This document shows positions 1 through 11,416 of a stretch of 64,000 nucleotides of DNA, in pieces. The notes under the pieces are model-generated. The model was not told where the DNA came from. It saw nothing but the letters and a program-made list of their open reading frames with translations, and made no database searches. Positions within the stretch are counted from its first letter, which is position 1; each line of letters starts with the position of its first letter. The translations under genes and the position numbers were made by a program. Source of the DNA: Patiria pectinifera (lineage: Eukaryota > Echinodermata > Asteroidea > Valvatida > Asterinidae); contig CM057148.1 of assembly GCA_029964075.1 (NCBI GenBank), positions 26,963,916 through 27,027,915 of the forward strand, written 5' to 3'.

Positions 1-3000
1 CCATCAGTTCTATAATCCCCTTTTGAATTATAGGGCCCAGGTACTTCACTCTGTTCCAAGTGGTTTGTTATAACCTTGTTCTGCTCACCGAGTTGCACAA
101 GAATTTCCAGAAATGTTGCTATCCCGTTGCAACTTTCTACCTGTTGCCTGCCTCCACGCTGCCCAATTGAGTAGTAGTTTGACTGATACCTTGGCAATCT
201 GATTAATGTAGTGTCTGCTTTCTCAAATTACTTCCGATGTGCAGACACGACTCTTTCCAGACACATTACACTCCGTTGTGGTATGCATTTTTTCTCATGC
301 TGTTTAAGTCCTGTAAATCCGGATATTAAGGTTTTAAGGGAATTTTCACGATGACATGACTCAACAACGCACATGCATGCCGATGTAAATTAAGTTCAAT
401 TTTGGGGACCGAAACTATTGTGAACCGCTACTCTTGCTTAAATTTGCTGTATTTATCAATACTGTACTACTGTATCCTGAAAGTACTGAATAGTACTATT
501 TAAATACAACTGTATGTTAGGTTTCGCCATATACTGTATACAAACCTGAAAAAGTTGGGTTTAAGTCGATACACTGGATGGATATACTTTGTTTAGTAGT
601 TTTTCAGAAACTTAAGGATATATATTCTTTGCCGTTTTACAACTACTATTCAATGATATTTACGGGCTGTTGGCTGTGCACAAATTTATAAATAACTAAG
701 TCTTAAAGTAAAGTTAACAATCAAGTATATTAAAGCCGATCTTAGAGCTCACAAAGTTATACTTAGATAATTCAGAATGGCTCAAATGTCGTACAATGAG
801 CTGAAGTGATAACGTGTATGAACTATACAAACGTATAAAAAAAATACACTTTCGCAATTGACGTTAAAGGGACAATACAACATTTGCAGACATCAAAAAA
901 TAAAACTACCAAATCATTTTGAAAACCTTCCTGGACTGTAAGTGAATGACAGTGTAAAGCATCCTGTAAAATCACCGGGCACCTGGTATGCTGTCATATT
1001 TAAGAAAAGTGGTATTTTTGTATCAATTTCCAACGCTGATCGGTCCATCAGCGTTGGAAACAACTGGCTTTTTTTTCAAATACTGGCCCCAATTGACCAT
1101 CGCACTTGTTTGCAATCGATTACAAACCTATGAACGGGTACGAGCCAGCTAGACTGGTTCCCTGACCTTACAATTCCCCAATGTATGTAAACTGCTCTGT
1201 TTTTCTTATATGGAGTCAGGAACCAGACTGCAGGAAAAGATCGTTTTTCTTGGTTTGTATAGCATTTTCGAACCCAAAACCTCAAAAAAGTTTAAGAATT
1301 GACTTATTGTCGACACCTGTATCTTGAAAGTACATGGGACAAGCCTTGTTAGACTAAAGAACGCGGTGTACATGCTACATCACATATGAAAAGGCTCGCC
1401 TGGAAAAGAAATTGACTGGGATATATGCAACTAGTCAATTCATTTGTGATATTCAGTCAGTCAGTCGGGCTGGCCTCATCTGGGACAAGCGAAAGATAGG
1501 GCACAAAATATGTTAAAGTTTTCAATGCCATTTCACTGTGTACATGTAAGAAACACCTAACACCTGTCAGGGTACTTAAGATCAATTATTAAGTACGGTA
1601 ATAATGTTATGTTAAAATATCAATTTTGCTGTTTTCAAATCAAATGGTAGGTCCGATGGTTTGCAATGAAAACATGACGTGTATAAAACAACAAATCTGG
1701 TTAGTATGAATAGCAATCATAAATGTGACTGAAGTAAATTAAAAATCAATCGGGTTTCTCGTTGTAGTTTGAAGGTTTAATTTGATTGTGACAATAAATT
1801 TTCGCAAACGGCTCTAAAGCACCATCAGAGTAACACCTGGGAAATAGGCGGACCATGATTACAATAGTTATACGAATTGTTTAACTGTCTTACACTTTTA
1901 ATGCAACTTATTTACTGCGCTTTATATTTCATAGCTGACCTTTTGTACAAATGTTTAAAGAATGCTTTTAACCCAAACATTGTCATTGTATTTATATTTC
2001 ATTTTCCATCCGAGGCTGAATTTTGAACCTAATAATACGATGCAAACACGATGAGCGGTCTGTTTGAACAGTACAAAATGGCGATACTGTTGCCTGGAAA
2101 CTTATTTTTACATTATCCAAAGTCCAACTTCAAACGTGTTCGTAAACATGTAAGGTATTCTGGATTACACGCACTCTCTTGTGATTGCTTTGGAAATATG
2201 AGAACAATAAAACCAAAAATAATTGAATATAAAGCATTTGGAGGGAGATTCTTATTTTTTTGCTTTTGTTGAGAGAGATTCTTAATTGTTCGCTTTTGTT
2301 TTCGCGTGAAGTGTGAACCGCCAGTTAGCATCCCTCTGCCCTATTCCCCTTTGTCCCCCCTGATATACTGACGAACAACACCACCTTGTGTTTGATAGTG
2401 CTCAGTGCATCATTGCATCCGAGGATGCAATGATGTTTCTTTTCCCCCCCCCCCCCCCTTAATGATATCAAGGTGATAAATAAGTGTTTGTTCTGGTCAT
2501 CTGATGAGAAGAATTTGCAATACGACAGTTAGGAGTCTTGCCTTTGAAAACACATGCCCATCTTCTGCATACCTGTGGTATGCAGGGAGTGGGGATAAAA
2601 TGGGTCTTGTGTTAAACTAAAATTTGTGTGAAAAAAATGTGGATGGGTAGAGTTCAGACTAAACTGGATACATTTTGCAAAGTAGGACGAATACTCCAAA
2701 TAACTGCAGATTGTATTTAACTACATCATGTGCATGACGAAATTGATTTGTTTTGAAGTATCCCTCAATCCCCAAGTTAAAATAATCAATGAAAGTTCAA
2801 TGTTTACGGAAACTGTCATTTAACTCCAGAAATTCAAATCAATGTATATACATATACGGTATGAGAAACTGTAACTCCAATCTCCAATGTTGAGGCGCTA
2901 CTCAAGATGTCGTATCTGGTATTCCATATAACAGATTTCTAAAGAAGCATGGTCGTTGGGTATCCAAAATAAATGTAAAGATTTGTGTATTACAGAGCAA

Positions 3001-3334
3001 TATATTGCAAATTGTGGCATTCACTTGTTTTTTTTTTCATAGAAAATGATGAAGGATTGGCAAAAAGAGTTTATATCCTGATCCTTGCATGTGTTAGCAA
3101 TAACTTAAAAAGTAAAAAACAAGCTCAGGAATGAATTTCATTTTTGGGGGGTCATGTCTCTGTTTGCTTGGAATAGCCCCTATGCAAACATTGAACAACA
3201 GTTGCATATAGGAGAAGATGGTCGATATCATATTTTCCGATGCGATGTGCAAAAGCTGAGCTTCCAATATCTCGTGCTTGATCTTCTTTTGTTTGGTGAG
3301 ATCCTTCTGACATGATATCTTTTCTATCTTTCAG
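1..3334 (+). other. Intron of KIAA1549-like gene, copy 1
   Basis: I find no convincing coding exon here. The stretch is collinear with 19935-24166 in the second copy, which is the main evidence for the segmental duplication. It holds one M4-family MITE (864-1291), a short hairpin near 2400-2440 and poly-C tracts. The sequence before the exon at 3335 is intronic, so the 5' exons of this gene lie to the left of the window. The duplication may begin left of base 1, since homology is already present at the first base. Confidence 0.6.
864..1291 (+). repeat. M4-family MITE, copy 1, internally deleted
   Basis: It begins with a TTAAAGGGA-type end and has a central hairpin (an inverted pair around CCAACGCTGAT, 1029-1060). 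The paralogous element at 20797-21326 keeps about 90 bases near the 3' end that are missing here. Related copies lie at about 3640-4115 (opposite strand), 24470-25005 (opposite strand) and 53041-53238 plus 60034-60368 (split by the DIRS element). The family has terminal inverted repeats of the type TTTAAAGGGAAT. Confidence 0.65.
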
Positions 3335-3523
3335 ACTTCCGGGCAGAAACGACCTGAAGCTCTCCAAGAGGCAAGAAGACGAGTTCATAATCTGATCGAC
3401 GAAGCCTTCTCATTGGTCGGTTTACCAAAGAATGCTATCTCTCCAGTCATACCCCTAGCAACCAATGCCCCGCCCATAGCGACAGATCAAGAGGAACGGA
3501 CCAATAACACCAAAGATAATCAG
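3335..3523 (+). CDS. KIAA1549: KIAA1549-like copy 1, exon a
   Basis: The acceptor is a pyrimidine-rich tract ending TTTCAG before 3335 and the donor is CAG|GTATAG at 3524. The exon has 63 codons in phase 0 at both ends. It carries the charged helix with LQEARRRVHNLIDEAF followed by a Pro/Ala/Asn-rich stretch. Copy 2 (24167-24355) differs at three residues only. Confidence 0.8.
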
Positions 3524-6500
3524 GTATAGTAAGATAAGGCCATGTCAGAATCAGATATTTTGGGGCTATGACTTAATTTTTGCCATAAGTGCACTGCAGC
3601 AAATGGTCGTAGCCGCAAACATATCCCAATGTGAACTTTAGGGTACCGGTAATATGCGGTAATTTTCAGAAATGGATGGATTTGGGGGTTAGTATTTTAT
3701 TGCAAATATTGTTACGTTGACCAATTTAAGTCTTGGGCATATAAAGATACTGGGGGAAAAAAACAAGGAAAAAAAATGTTCTTTTTGTCTTGTTCCCTGA
3801 CATTACCTCAGACAAAACAGAGCAATTTATAGAAGCCGGGAATTGCAAAAAAAATAAGGTCTAACTAAATTTGGTAAATTGGGGGCAGTATTTGAAGGGA
3901 AAGAAAAGTCAGTGTTTTCAATGATAGTTGGCCAACCATCGTTGGAAATTGATACAAAAATTCCACTTTTCTTGAAAATGACAGCACACCAGGTGCCATG
4001 ATTTCACAGTATGCTTGAGACTATTATTCACTAACAGTCAAGTAGGGCATTTCATAATAATTTGGCAGTTTGGTTTTTTGATGTTTGCAAATGTTGTATG
4101 TTACCTTTAACCGAACAAGCATTTGTTTCCATTAGTGGTTGAAAACAATGCAAAATTATTAAAAGTTGAAAGAATTTTTTTGTGTTTATTTTTACAGACT
4201 TTATTTCAGAGGAAAATATCGGATTCTGTGACCAGTTCAGCTGCTGACATGTGAGTAAAATGCCTTGTCTTATCCCTGATGAATTCACCATTGATTATAT
4301 GAACAGATGGCCTGATGTTACCGGTAGTTCATGGTGTCAGCTATGATCTGTTTTGAGTTTAAAGCTATAGTCCATCATTTGCAGCCATCCGAAAAGTAAT
4401 GGCGTAATTATTGTTGAAAAACATACTTGGTTGAAAGATAGGAAGGGGACTAAACTCCCTGTGAAATTATTCTCTCCGGCAAGCTGTCATTTTGAAGTAA
4501 TCAACGAAAAAAGGCCTTTCCAACAGTGCTTCTTAAGACTCACTGTAGGAAATTTAAATTAGTAGTTCGTTTTGTAATTCGGCGAAGTGCGCGCAAGCAT
4601 TGGCACAACGCACACGTGCGCACGGTTGCTTCGTGTCTCGGACGCTGAATTCAGGCCCAATTCAAAACATGATTCAGCAACTTTTTATTTGAAATCGAGA
4701 TCCTAGAATGCTGTTTTTCTCGGAATACATGTATACAGCTAAAGCTGAGCTGAAACTTCATCAGGTTAGTTGTTCAGTACCCTTCTTTAGATTTTGAGCA
4801 CTTTTGTTGCTTCAAACGAACAAAATACACAAATTACAAATGATGGACTATATCTTTAATAATCATTGAACAACTGCTTTCAATGTTTTGTCTATGTGCC
4901 CTGCTGATACTTAACTCTTTTACAGAAATTATAAATGAAGTGCATATTTTAAGTGCTGCTTATACAGTAATTTTAAAATAATTAGCAAATTGTCAAGATT
5001 TACTAATCCAATGGAACCAAATGTTTTTGCTCAATGGGTTAAAAAGAGAGAGTTGGGGGGGGGGACCACTGGGACAGACATTCCAACGCATTGCCAATGA
5101 TGCTGGACGTTCACACAAACATGACAAGACGCTGTAGCTTAAATTTGTGCACTATACTTCACGCTATACTCGTGAATCCAGAATGTGTACGCGGTGTGTC
5201 TCCTCTGCATAGTCTGGTTCCCTGTCCCCATTGTCCTTCGGACTCCAAATATGGGGACAGGTAGCTAGCAATGAATTCTGAACACATTTGGAGGCTTCCT
5301 TCCTAATGTATGCAAATTATATGCATGACGTGCATAGGTCTGAATCCTGCCTCCTGATGTGCATTCAAAATCACAAGGATAATGTCTGCGCGCAACCAGT
5401 ATGCCACGAATGTCCAGTTAAGTTTCGGAGGTGATTCGATGTTGGCTGAATATGAAAGTGTTTCTGGTAACTATCAATAAAGAAAGGGGCATTACTGTTC
5501 AGTATCTAAAACCTATGCAGTTGAAATGCTTGAAAGTTGCCTTCATGGAGACACTGGCGATTTTGCATACTTTTTGTGGTAAGAGAAGGGTAAGTTTTTT
5601 GATAATCATGTGTTCAAGTTTCGTCCATGCACTAAGCTGAATAAATAGTGATTGAAAATAAACAATCATGATGCGCACAGAGGTGATCCAATCAATGGCT
5701 TTAAATGGGAGCTACATGTAGCTACTGGTCTCCATATTTGTTAGTCTATGTAATAGACCATGGCGGAGCTATAAAAACATTTGAGCAGATTCACTGATTA
5801 CTTATGCAAGACAACCACATCTTGACCTCTAGATTGTCACCAATCAGCGGGCGCTTTCTATATCGGGTCTTGGGTCATTCACCCATTGTCGCGTCATAGA
5901 CATGGATAAAAAAAAACAGACACAGCAACAAAGGCTGTGGTCTCGTGCTCTGTATTATATGTTACGCGATGTGCACCCGGCTGTTGTTGTATTACAAAAC
6001 ACTGCATTCGAATTGACCAATCAAACTCTTGGTCCTGATTTGGGAATAAAATGACGTTACGGTTTAGTAAAGTCGACTCCGATTGACTGAGGCGAGATCG
6101 CATAAATCTGCATGCTTTGACATACCAGACGTTAGACAGGAGTCTGGGCTCCGTGGATAACGGGTGATACTCAGACCACATTTTTGTAAACAGGAACAGT
6201 CTATCCTCCGCAGAGCTCTCGAAAGTGGTCGAAAAGCGCCCTCTTTTGTCCATTAACGGAGTCCATAAGGAGAAAGTGAATACTTTTTGTAAATGCATGT
6301 AAAATATAAGTACAGTAAAAAAGTTTAAAATCCTTGTTTTCTATCTTTAGCAAAGGCAGAGAGTTTGGTTCGTCACCGGCAGAGATCGGCAGGAGTCATC
6401 ATGACGGGAAGGATGCAGACGAGAAAACGACGCGGGTTGTGGTAGTGCCTGTATCCCATCAAGCAGATGCAGCAGCTAACATCGTCTGGAATCCATACAG

Positions 6501-7649
6501 TGCTGAAGACGAATGGGCTCAGCTTCACCAATCACAACAATTGGTGAGGGGATATTGCCAAAAAAAATGCCAGTTTCAGGGATGACACAATAGATCTGTT
6601 ATAAATAATTCTTAAACTTAAACTGGAATCACAGTCTATTTAACTTGTAGTGGTAGGATTTGAATTCAGATTTTTCAAAATTCGGTTTGAAATCCACTAT
6701 TCGGCTTAGATTTTTGAAACCGGATATTCGAAATAACCTTAAAAAAACAATTAAGCCTTCCAGTTTTTTGTGAAACAGGCTAAAGAAAACAACTGGAACA
6801 TCCCCCAGATTACTCCATGGTCTCTGATTGTAACTGCATTCACTTGCTAGTGGTCTTCTTGGTATATGAACAGCCTGCCCATTCATTTATAAAGTGTATG
6901 GTTGAAGATGTGTTGCTGTTTTTGCTACAAGGTAGTGAAGAGGAATGCTGAGAGAAACATTAATACTTCTTTTCTTCTTTCGGTCTGATCAGACCTCAGT
7001 TCCTGGAGGCGTAGAGGATACTCACCATCCACATCAAGCTGCTCATCATCTGACGATGCCTCATCCTGTCAGTATCCCTGAAACCTCCAGGGAGCCATGG
7101 ATTAAAGGATTAACATCCTCTCAGCAAACTGACAATGAGAAGAAACGTGCAACAAGCCAAGGGAAGCTGTCAAATAGCCAAGAAGACCTGATGCAGGGAA
7201 GACCATCAACCAGCATGAGAAGGTCATCAACTAGCTCAAGAAGGCTGTCAACTGATTCAGACATTCCAAAGCTACGGAACACTGCTCCAGATGATCCATA
7301 TTTGGACCCATACCTCAAGAGCAGTTTGAATGATGAACTGATTGGTACCTATACCTTGTCTCCACGCTCAGATGATCCCACTACACCACAGGAAGACCCA
7401 TATGCAATGGCACTTTTAAGATCTGACAGAGAACCTCAGTCTCCGAAACCAGACTCTGGCAGAGGTGACATGTTGTCCACATTGTCCAAGGAGCGTGGTG
7501 TAGGGAAGCCAGTTGCTGATGGGTATGATGAGTTTGACGTTAGTAGAGATGTTGCTGGCAGAGATAAGTCAGGTCAGCTTGTAGCAGCTATCAGAGATGA
7601 GTTAGTCAGACTTGCTAAGAAAAGTGGACAACATGGAAGCGGTGTTTAA
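3335..7649 (+). CDS. KIAA1549: KIAA1549-like protein, C-terminal exons, copy 1 (partial gene)
   Basis: Four coding exons join in phase: 3335-3523, 4198-4250, 6351-6543 and 6993-7649, giving about 362 C-terminal residues that end in a stop at 7647-7649. The first exon encodes an RPEALQEARRRVHNLIDEAF segment and the protein ends with a helix-like IRDELVRLAKK stretch. Both resemble, from memory, the cytoplasmic tail of the KIAA1549/KIAA1549L (UPF0606) membrane-protein family. Neighbouring HIPK exons support this call, because the two families are linked in human. The middle is rich in Ser, Pro and Asp, and probably disordered. The 5' exons, including any membrane span, are outside the window. 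Function is unknown here. The family call is moderately sure and the exon structure is strong, being duplicated with all splice sites kept. Confidence 0.72.
3640..4115 (-). repeat. M4-family MITE, reverse orientation, in intron
   Basis: Matches the reverse complement of the element at 864-1291, including the central GATAGTTGGCCAACCATCG hairpin region near 3921-3940 and the end that reads GTATGTTACCTTTAA. It lies between exons a and b, and the same insertion is at 24470-25005 in copy 2, so it predates the duplication. Confidence 0.6.
4198..4250 (+). CDS. KIAA1549: KIAA1549-like copy 1, exon b
   Basis: A 53 bp exon after TTTACAG and before the consensus donor GTGAGTAA at 4251. It enters in phase 0 and leaves with two bases of a codon, completed by exon c. 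It encodes TLFQRKISDSVTSSAAD. It is too short to be convincing alone, but it is conserved with its splice sites at 25080-25132. Confidence 0.75.
4359..4859. mobile_element. TTAA-flanked MITE (piggyBac-like), copy 1 only
   Basis: Terminal inverted repeats AGCTATAGTCCATCATTTG and the reverse complement of CAAATGATGGACTATA lie just inside two TTAA sites (4359-4362 and 4856-4859). The paralogous site in copy 2 (around 25230) has a single TTAA and no insert, so the empty site is visible. TTAA target duplication is characteristic of piggyBac-type transposases. No ORF, so non-autonomous. Confidence 0.85.
6351..6543 (+). CDS. KIAA1549: KIAA1549-like copy 1, exon c
   Basis: The acceptor is CTATCTTTAG before 6351 and the donor is TTG|GTGAGG at 6544. 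The exon supplies one base to finish the exon b codon, then 64 codons. It encodes a basic and acidic stretch (SSPAEIGRSHHDGKD) followed by ANIVWNPYSAEDEWAQLHQ. Copy 2 (27018-27210) differs at two residues. Confidence 0.8.
6993..7649 (+). CDS. KIAA1549: KIAA1549-like copy 1, terminal coding exon d
   Basis: The acceptor is GGTCTGATCAG before 6993. The exon encodes 218 residues and the stop TAA. The first part is rich in Ser, Thr and Arg (RPSTSMRRSSTSSRRLSTDS), the centre in Asp/Pro (DDPYLDPYLKSSLNDELIG), and the C-terminus is a short helix (LVAAIRDELVRLAKKSGQ). The open frame extends upstream to 6945, but the part before 6993 reads through the polypyrimidine tract and is intron. Confidence 0.82.
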   Translation, partial: TSVPGGVEDTHHPHQAAHHLTMPHPVSIPETSREPWIKGLTSSQQTDNEKKRATSQGKLSNSQEDLMQGRPSTSMRRSSTSSRRLSTDSDIPKLRNTAPDDPYLDPYLKSSLNDELIGTYTLSPRSDDPTTPQEDPYAMALLRSDREPQSPKPDSGRGDMLSTLSKERGVGKPVADGYDEFDVSRDVAGRDKSGQLVAAIRDELVRLAKKSGQHGSGV

Positions 7650-7714
7650 GTCTCGAAATCCGGATTACAAAAATGGAAAGCAAGTACATTTAATTCCTTT
7701 TTGTCATGTTTGTA

Positions 7715-8007
7715 TTAACCCTAACCCTCCAGGGTATATTGGCCAGAAACCCTGCTAAACACAGCAACATGCAACACTTGTCTCAATGACAAGCCTGCCC
7801 AGTGTAGCTAGATTCATCAGGCCAAAAGTCTCAGAGTCCGTGGTCACCGAATGCAGCAGGATACAACTGTGGCATTGTTCAATGGGACTAGCTCTCATTG
7901 TCTCAGAAGCGGCCGTTGATGCACTGGTGTTGATCGCTGAATGCATCAAAGTGCACCAGACCTTTCCACCTGATGCACCGTGTTGCGTCTGACAGGGTTA
8001 GGGTTAA
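7715..8007. mobile_element. TTAA-flanked MITE with CCCTAACCCT ends
   Basis: Inverted ends TTAACCCTAACCCT and AGGGTTAGGGTTAA enclose about 290 bp with no ORF. TTAA at both borders suggests a piggyBac-type element. The inner CCCTAACCCT resembles telomere repeat units but is only two units long and symmetric, so it is better read as a TIR. The paralogous copy is at 28982-29276. Confidence 0.65.
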
Positions 8008-8730
8008 CCCACCACGTCTCTTGCTACCCTTAGCTTTCAACTAAGCTTTCTGATCAACGTTTAATGTTACATGCTATAACACAGGGCTAGTGATCAGGGT
8101 AGGGTTACAGCAGTTCTTTAGCGTGAGGCCAGACAGGGCAACAGCCTCCTCTCCTCAGGGTTGACACCCTTGATGAGATCGCTATTTTCCGCGATACATG
8201 TATTTAGTTATTCAGTGTGTGCTAGTTTTATTCCCAACTACAACTTCTAACGTGTGTGCTCCAGATTGTCGTGAGAACAAATTTAGTTTGTACTTGAGAA
8301 TTTTTATCTGTATATTTTATGCCAGCTGTAGACTTCTCAGAGTTTATTATTGATGTGTTTATCCTTTCATGTGACAATCATTCAAATTATTTAAATATTA
8401 ATATTTGAATCTTTTATCAATTCAATTACTTGAAACATGCTTTTTGTTAAATGCTTAGAACAAAGTGCACCAAAGTTTCCACATGCTGTACATTAATTAT
8501 TCGATCAATTTAATTTTTCATAGAAATTGTCTACAACTGGAAAACTAGTCATGATGATTGATTGATTTCACTTGTTGTCATTTACTTATTCACTTATTAA
8601 TAATTCATTTAACCCTGACTTGATGAATCGACCAATGGCTGCTGTTCTTATGTATAACAATAATATGTTCCGAGGGGCAATGCAAATGCTGTTATCAATT
8701 TTTTGGGGGATATCTTTAGCAGAAGCTAAG

Positions 8731-8983
8731 GCCTGGGCCCAATTTCACGGCGCTGCTAAGCACAAACATTTGCTTAGCACAAAAAAGTCTGGCTTATAAA
8801 AGCAGGTTACCAGCCAAAACTCCATGTGGTTTTCATGCTAAGCAAACAACAGCTGGATACTAATCTCGAGCAATAAACATCACATGGAGTTTTGGCTGGT
8901 AACCTGCTTTTATAAGCCAGACTTGTTTTGTGCTAAGCAATTTTTTTCTGCTTAATAGCAGAGCCGTGAAATTGGCCCCTGGC
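8731..8983. repeat. Stem-loop MITE, family M1
   Basis: A long imperfect palindrome: the left arm has CAATTTCACGG, TTTGCTTAGCACAAA and GGTTACCAGCCAAAACTCCA, and the right arm carries their reverse complements. The two arms can pair over roughly 100 bases. Related copies are at 30001-30253 (paralogous site) and 48171-48411 (HIPK 3' region). If transcribed inside a 3' UTR it would form a long hairpin. Confidence 0.8.
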
Positions 8984-10076
8984 TATGCCCATGTCTTTGA
9001 GATTTCAAATAAACAACCGGAGGTAAAGATGCATGTATGTGATCACTGTGTCAGTGTTAGAGAAATATCTCACTGCCAAATGAACAACCCTGACAAACCT
9101 ACTGCAAACAATTTTCTTTTGTGGAACTGTACATTTGGGGAAAACAAGATTTTAACTTTCAATTTAATTTATGCAAATCAAAAAAATGACAGAACTTGGT
9201 AATTCATAGGTGATTTTCCAGTTGAAATTGATTTGTTGAACTTCTGTTTTAACATTCCTAATATTTGTTGTTATTTTTTATAAACTTTTATAAGTGTGCT
9301 TTTATGTGACTGGTTTATGTGCTTTGTGCTTAGTGCTACTCCTACCATTCACTTGCAACTGAACTGACCAGACATTTGAAACGGAAACAAACTCACGAAC
9401 AGCTGTTGAGGAAAAATCAATTATGCTAATTATTACTGATTATGCGCCGTTGTCTCTGTGAAGCCACCCCCTTTGGGAATGAGTGGGCGTAGTTTCATCG
9501 CTCTGTTTAATGCTATCAGCTAAAATGGTTTCCATGTTTTCCTCAAATCAGCACGGTATCTTCTGATACAACATAACAAAGCAGTGACAAAGTAACAGCA
9601 TTCGGTTTTGTATATTTTTTGTTGTATGACATCAGAGACATTAAGAGACATCAAGCAGGCCACTTATCTTTTCCAGCTCTTCTACTATTGTGCACTAGAT
9701 ACTTATATTGTATAGATTGTGTTTTTGATATTTATTTGCAGTTTTAGAAAGTGTGGGAACAATTTTGAAATATTTATGGATATTTGCGGTACATTTTCCC
9801 CTTATATTGTTTTCTACTTCTATAGATCCATCTTTTTTTATTAAAAATCTCCCAACAATCAAACATGATAATACAGGCAACCAGTTGGTTATTGTTGCAA
9901 TTCTAGTCGGGCTGGGCTTCCATCATATTTTGGAGGATGACCCATTTATGATTTGCTGACATTTTGGGAGTTGTTACCGAAAATTGAACAAACTATTGTT
10001 GTTTAGTTAAGAAGAACATGAAGGAAGAACATGGACAGATCAGTGATGGATAGAATTTTAAACAAACCATGTCCCT

Positions 10077-10443
10077 AAGGCCAAAAAAAAAACCACTCGG
10101 TCTCTGCTCAGGCCAAAGTTCCGGAATTGATGCGGCGACGCGGCTTTTTTTTTTTTTTATAAGCTTGGATTGTACAGACAAGGTGGGGTACTATTTTGCT
10201 TTTTTGGGTGTCCTCATGTACATTGGTGTCCTCCATAATTTGCCTTGGTGCCCTCGATCATTTGCCTTGGTGCAATTTCCCATTCCTTGGTGCTCTTTGG
10301 TAAAAGAAAATTGAGGAGGTGCGGCAATAGAGGGCGCTGTTGGAGCTACCGCAGAACATTTTGGGGAAAAAAGGTTGACGCGCATCATTAAAATCGACGC
10401 GCGCGCTGACCAGAGACCGACTTATTTTTTTTTGTTTTTGCCT
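10077..10443. repeat. MITE with CGGTCTCTG-type inverted ends
   Basis: The left end reads AGGCC, an A-tract, then CGGTCTCTGCTCAG; the right end carries GCTGACCAGAGACCG, a T-tract and GCCT, so the ends are inverted. No transposase ORF. The same insertion is at 31735-32110 in copy 2, and a truncated inverted relative lies at 12719-12890. Confidence 0.65.
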
Positions 10444-11366
10444 AACCTGTGTGCTGTACATTTTGTGTGAGCCTTGAAGTTTTCAGATGTGAATAGTCTT
10501 TTAAGATAATTGTTTTTTGCTGCAGTGCGATGTAAATATTTTGTATAATTTTGAATTGTATTCACTGTGTTGATGCCAAAGAAAATGTTACCGCTGTGTA
10601 GGCTGCAAGTCAATCTTTACCTAAAAAAAAGTGTGTGGGTTTTTTTTTTCATTTTAAATGCCACTGCCCAAAAAATGCCATTAGTTTATAGTTCTTTTAA
10701 TATGTACCTGATTTTTCGGTTTCCTTTAACGTGAGTTGCATTAAAACAGGGTTTGATAGGCATGCAAGGTATTGTGTAGAAGGGTTTCAAAAGAATATCA
10801 CTTTTCGCTACTTAATGTTATCACTGACCATTTATAAAGAATTGTGACAATTAAGCGTTTACCTTTAAAGTGAATATTGGGAAAACCGATTGTACTGTCT
10901 GTGTGAACCTATTCTATGTCAAACGAAGTTGCCAGAGATGATTTTTTTTATGGCTAAACATTAATGCACAAGAATGGCTGATATTAAGCTCACTTGCCCG
11001 TCTTTTTTTTATAGTATAGAAAAGCACTTAAATGTAAGCACTAAGTTGCAGTATAAGTTAAACTGCCTATTATATTAATGCAGTTTCAATGTTTATGATC
11101 CATTACAAATCGGAGTACTTGTAGATGTGAAACGTTCCTTTTTTGCCAGCGTTTCATGTTGCACGCCTACATACCCCGAACAAAATCTCTATGACAGAGT
11201 TTCATCCCCTGAAGATGCTAAAATATAATTAAACCAGTCGACTGTACCTCGGGTATTTTGTCTCTGTCGCAACCAGACTTCAAATACACTGCGTTGAAAG
11301 ACTCGTCTCAAAATGACTTACATGTAGATGCATTGTAATACTAATGTTTATGATTACATATTGTTC

Positions 11367-11372
11367 AATAAA
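11367..11372 (+). terminator. Poly(A) signal AATAAA, KIAA1549-like copy 1
   Basis: Canonical hexamer about 45 bp before the point where homology between the two duplicated copies ends. The equivalent hexamer in copy 2 is at 33034-33039. Confidence 0.55.
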
Positions 11373-11416
11373 ATTCTGTTTGCAACACAAAGTCTTCAGC
11401 TTGATGTTTTATTTTA

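Larger units (their letters stand above)
7650..11390 (+). other. Probable 3' UTR of KIAA1549-like copy 1
   Basis: About 3.7 kb without a credible ORF, running from the stop codon to a canonical poly(A) signal. It contains three repeat elements also present in copy 2: the TTAA MITE at 7715-8007, the stem-loop MITE at 8731-8983 and the CGGTCTCTG-ended MITE at 10077-10443. That the whole stretch was duplicated with the coding exons and that homology stops at about 11416 fits a single 3' UTR, but I have no transcript evidence. Confidence 0.55.

Noticed and set aside
3042..3140. Possible extra exon after TTTTTTTTTCATAG
   Set aside because: Copy 1 has an extra base relative to copy 2 that shifts the frame, and no good donor follows.
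5894..6298. 134-codon open frame on the - strand in the intron before exon c
   Set aside because: In copy 2 the same region (26528-26965) is broken into two frames by indels, so it is not conserved as coding.
7715..7735. TTAACCCTAACCCT as an interstitial telomere repeat
   Set aside because: Only two units, and mirrored at 7994-8007, so it is a transposon end.
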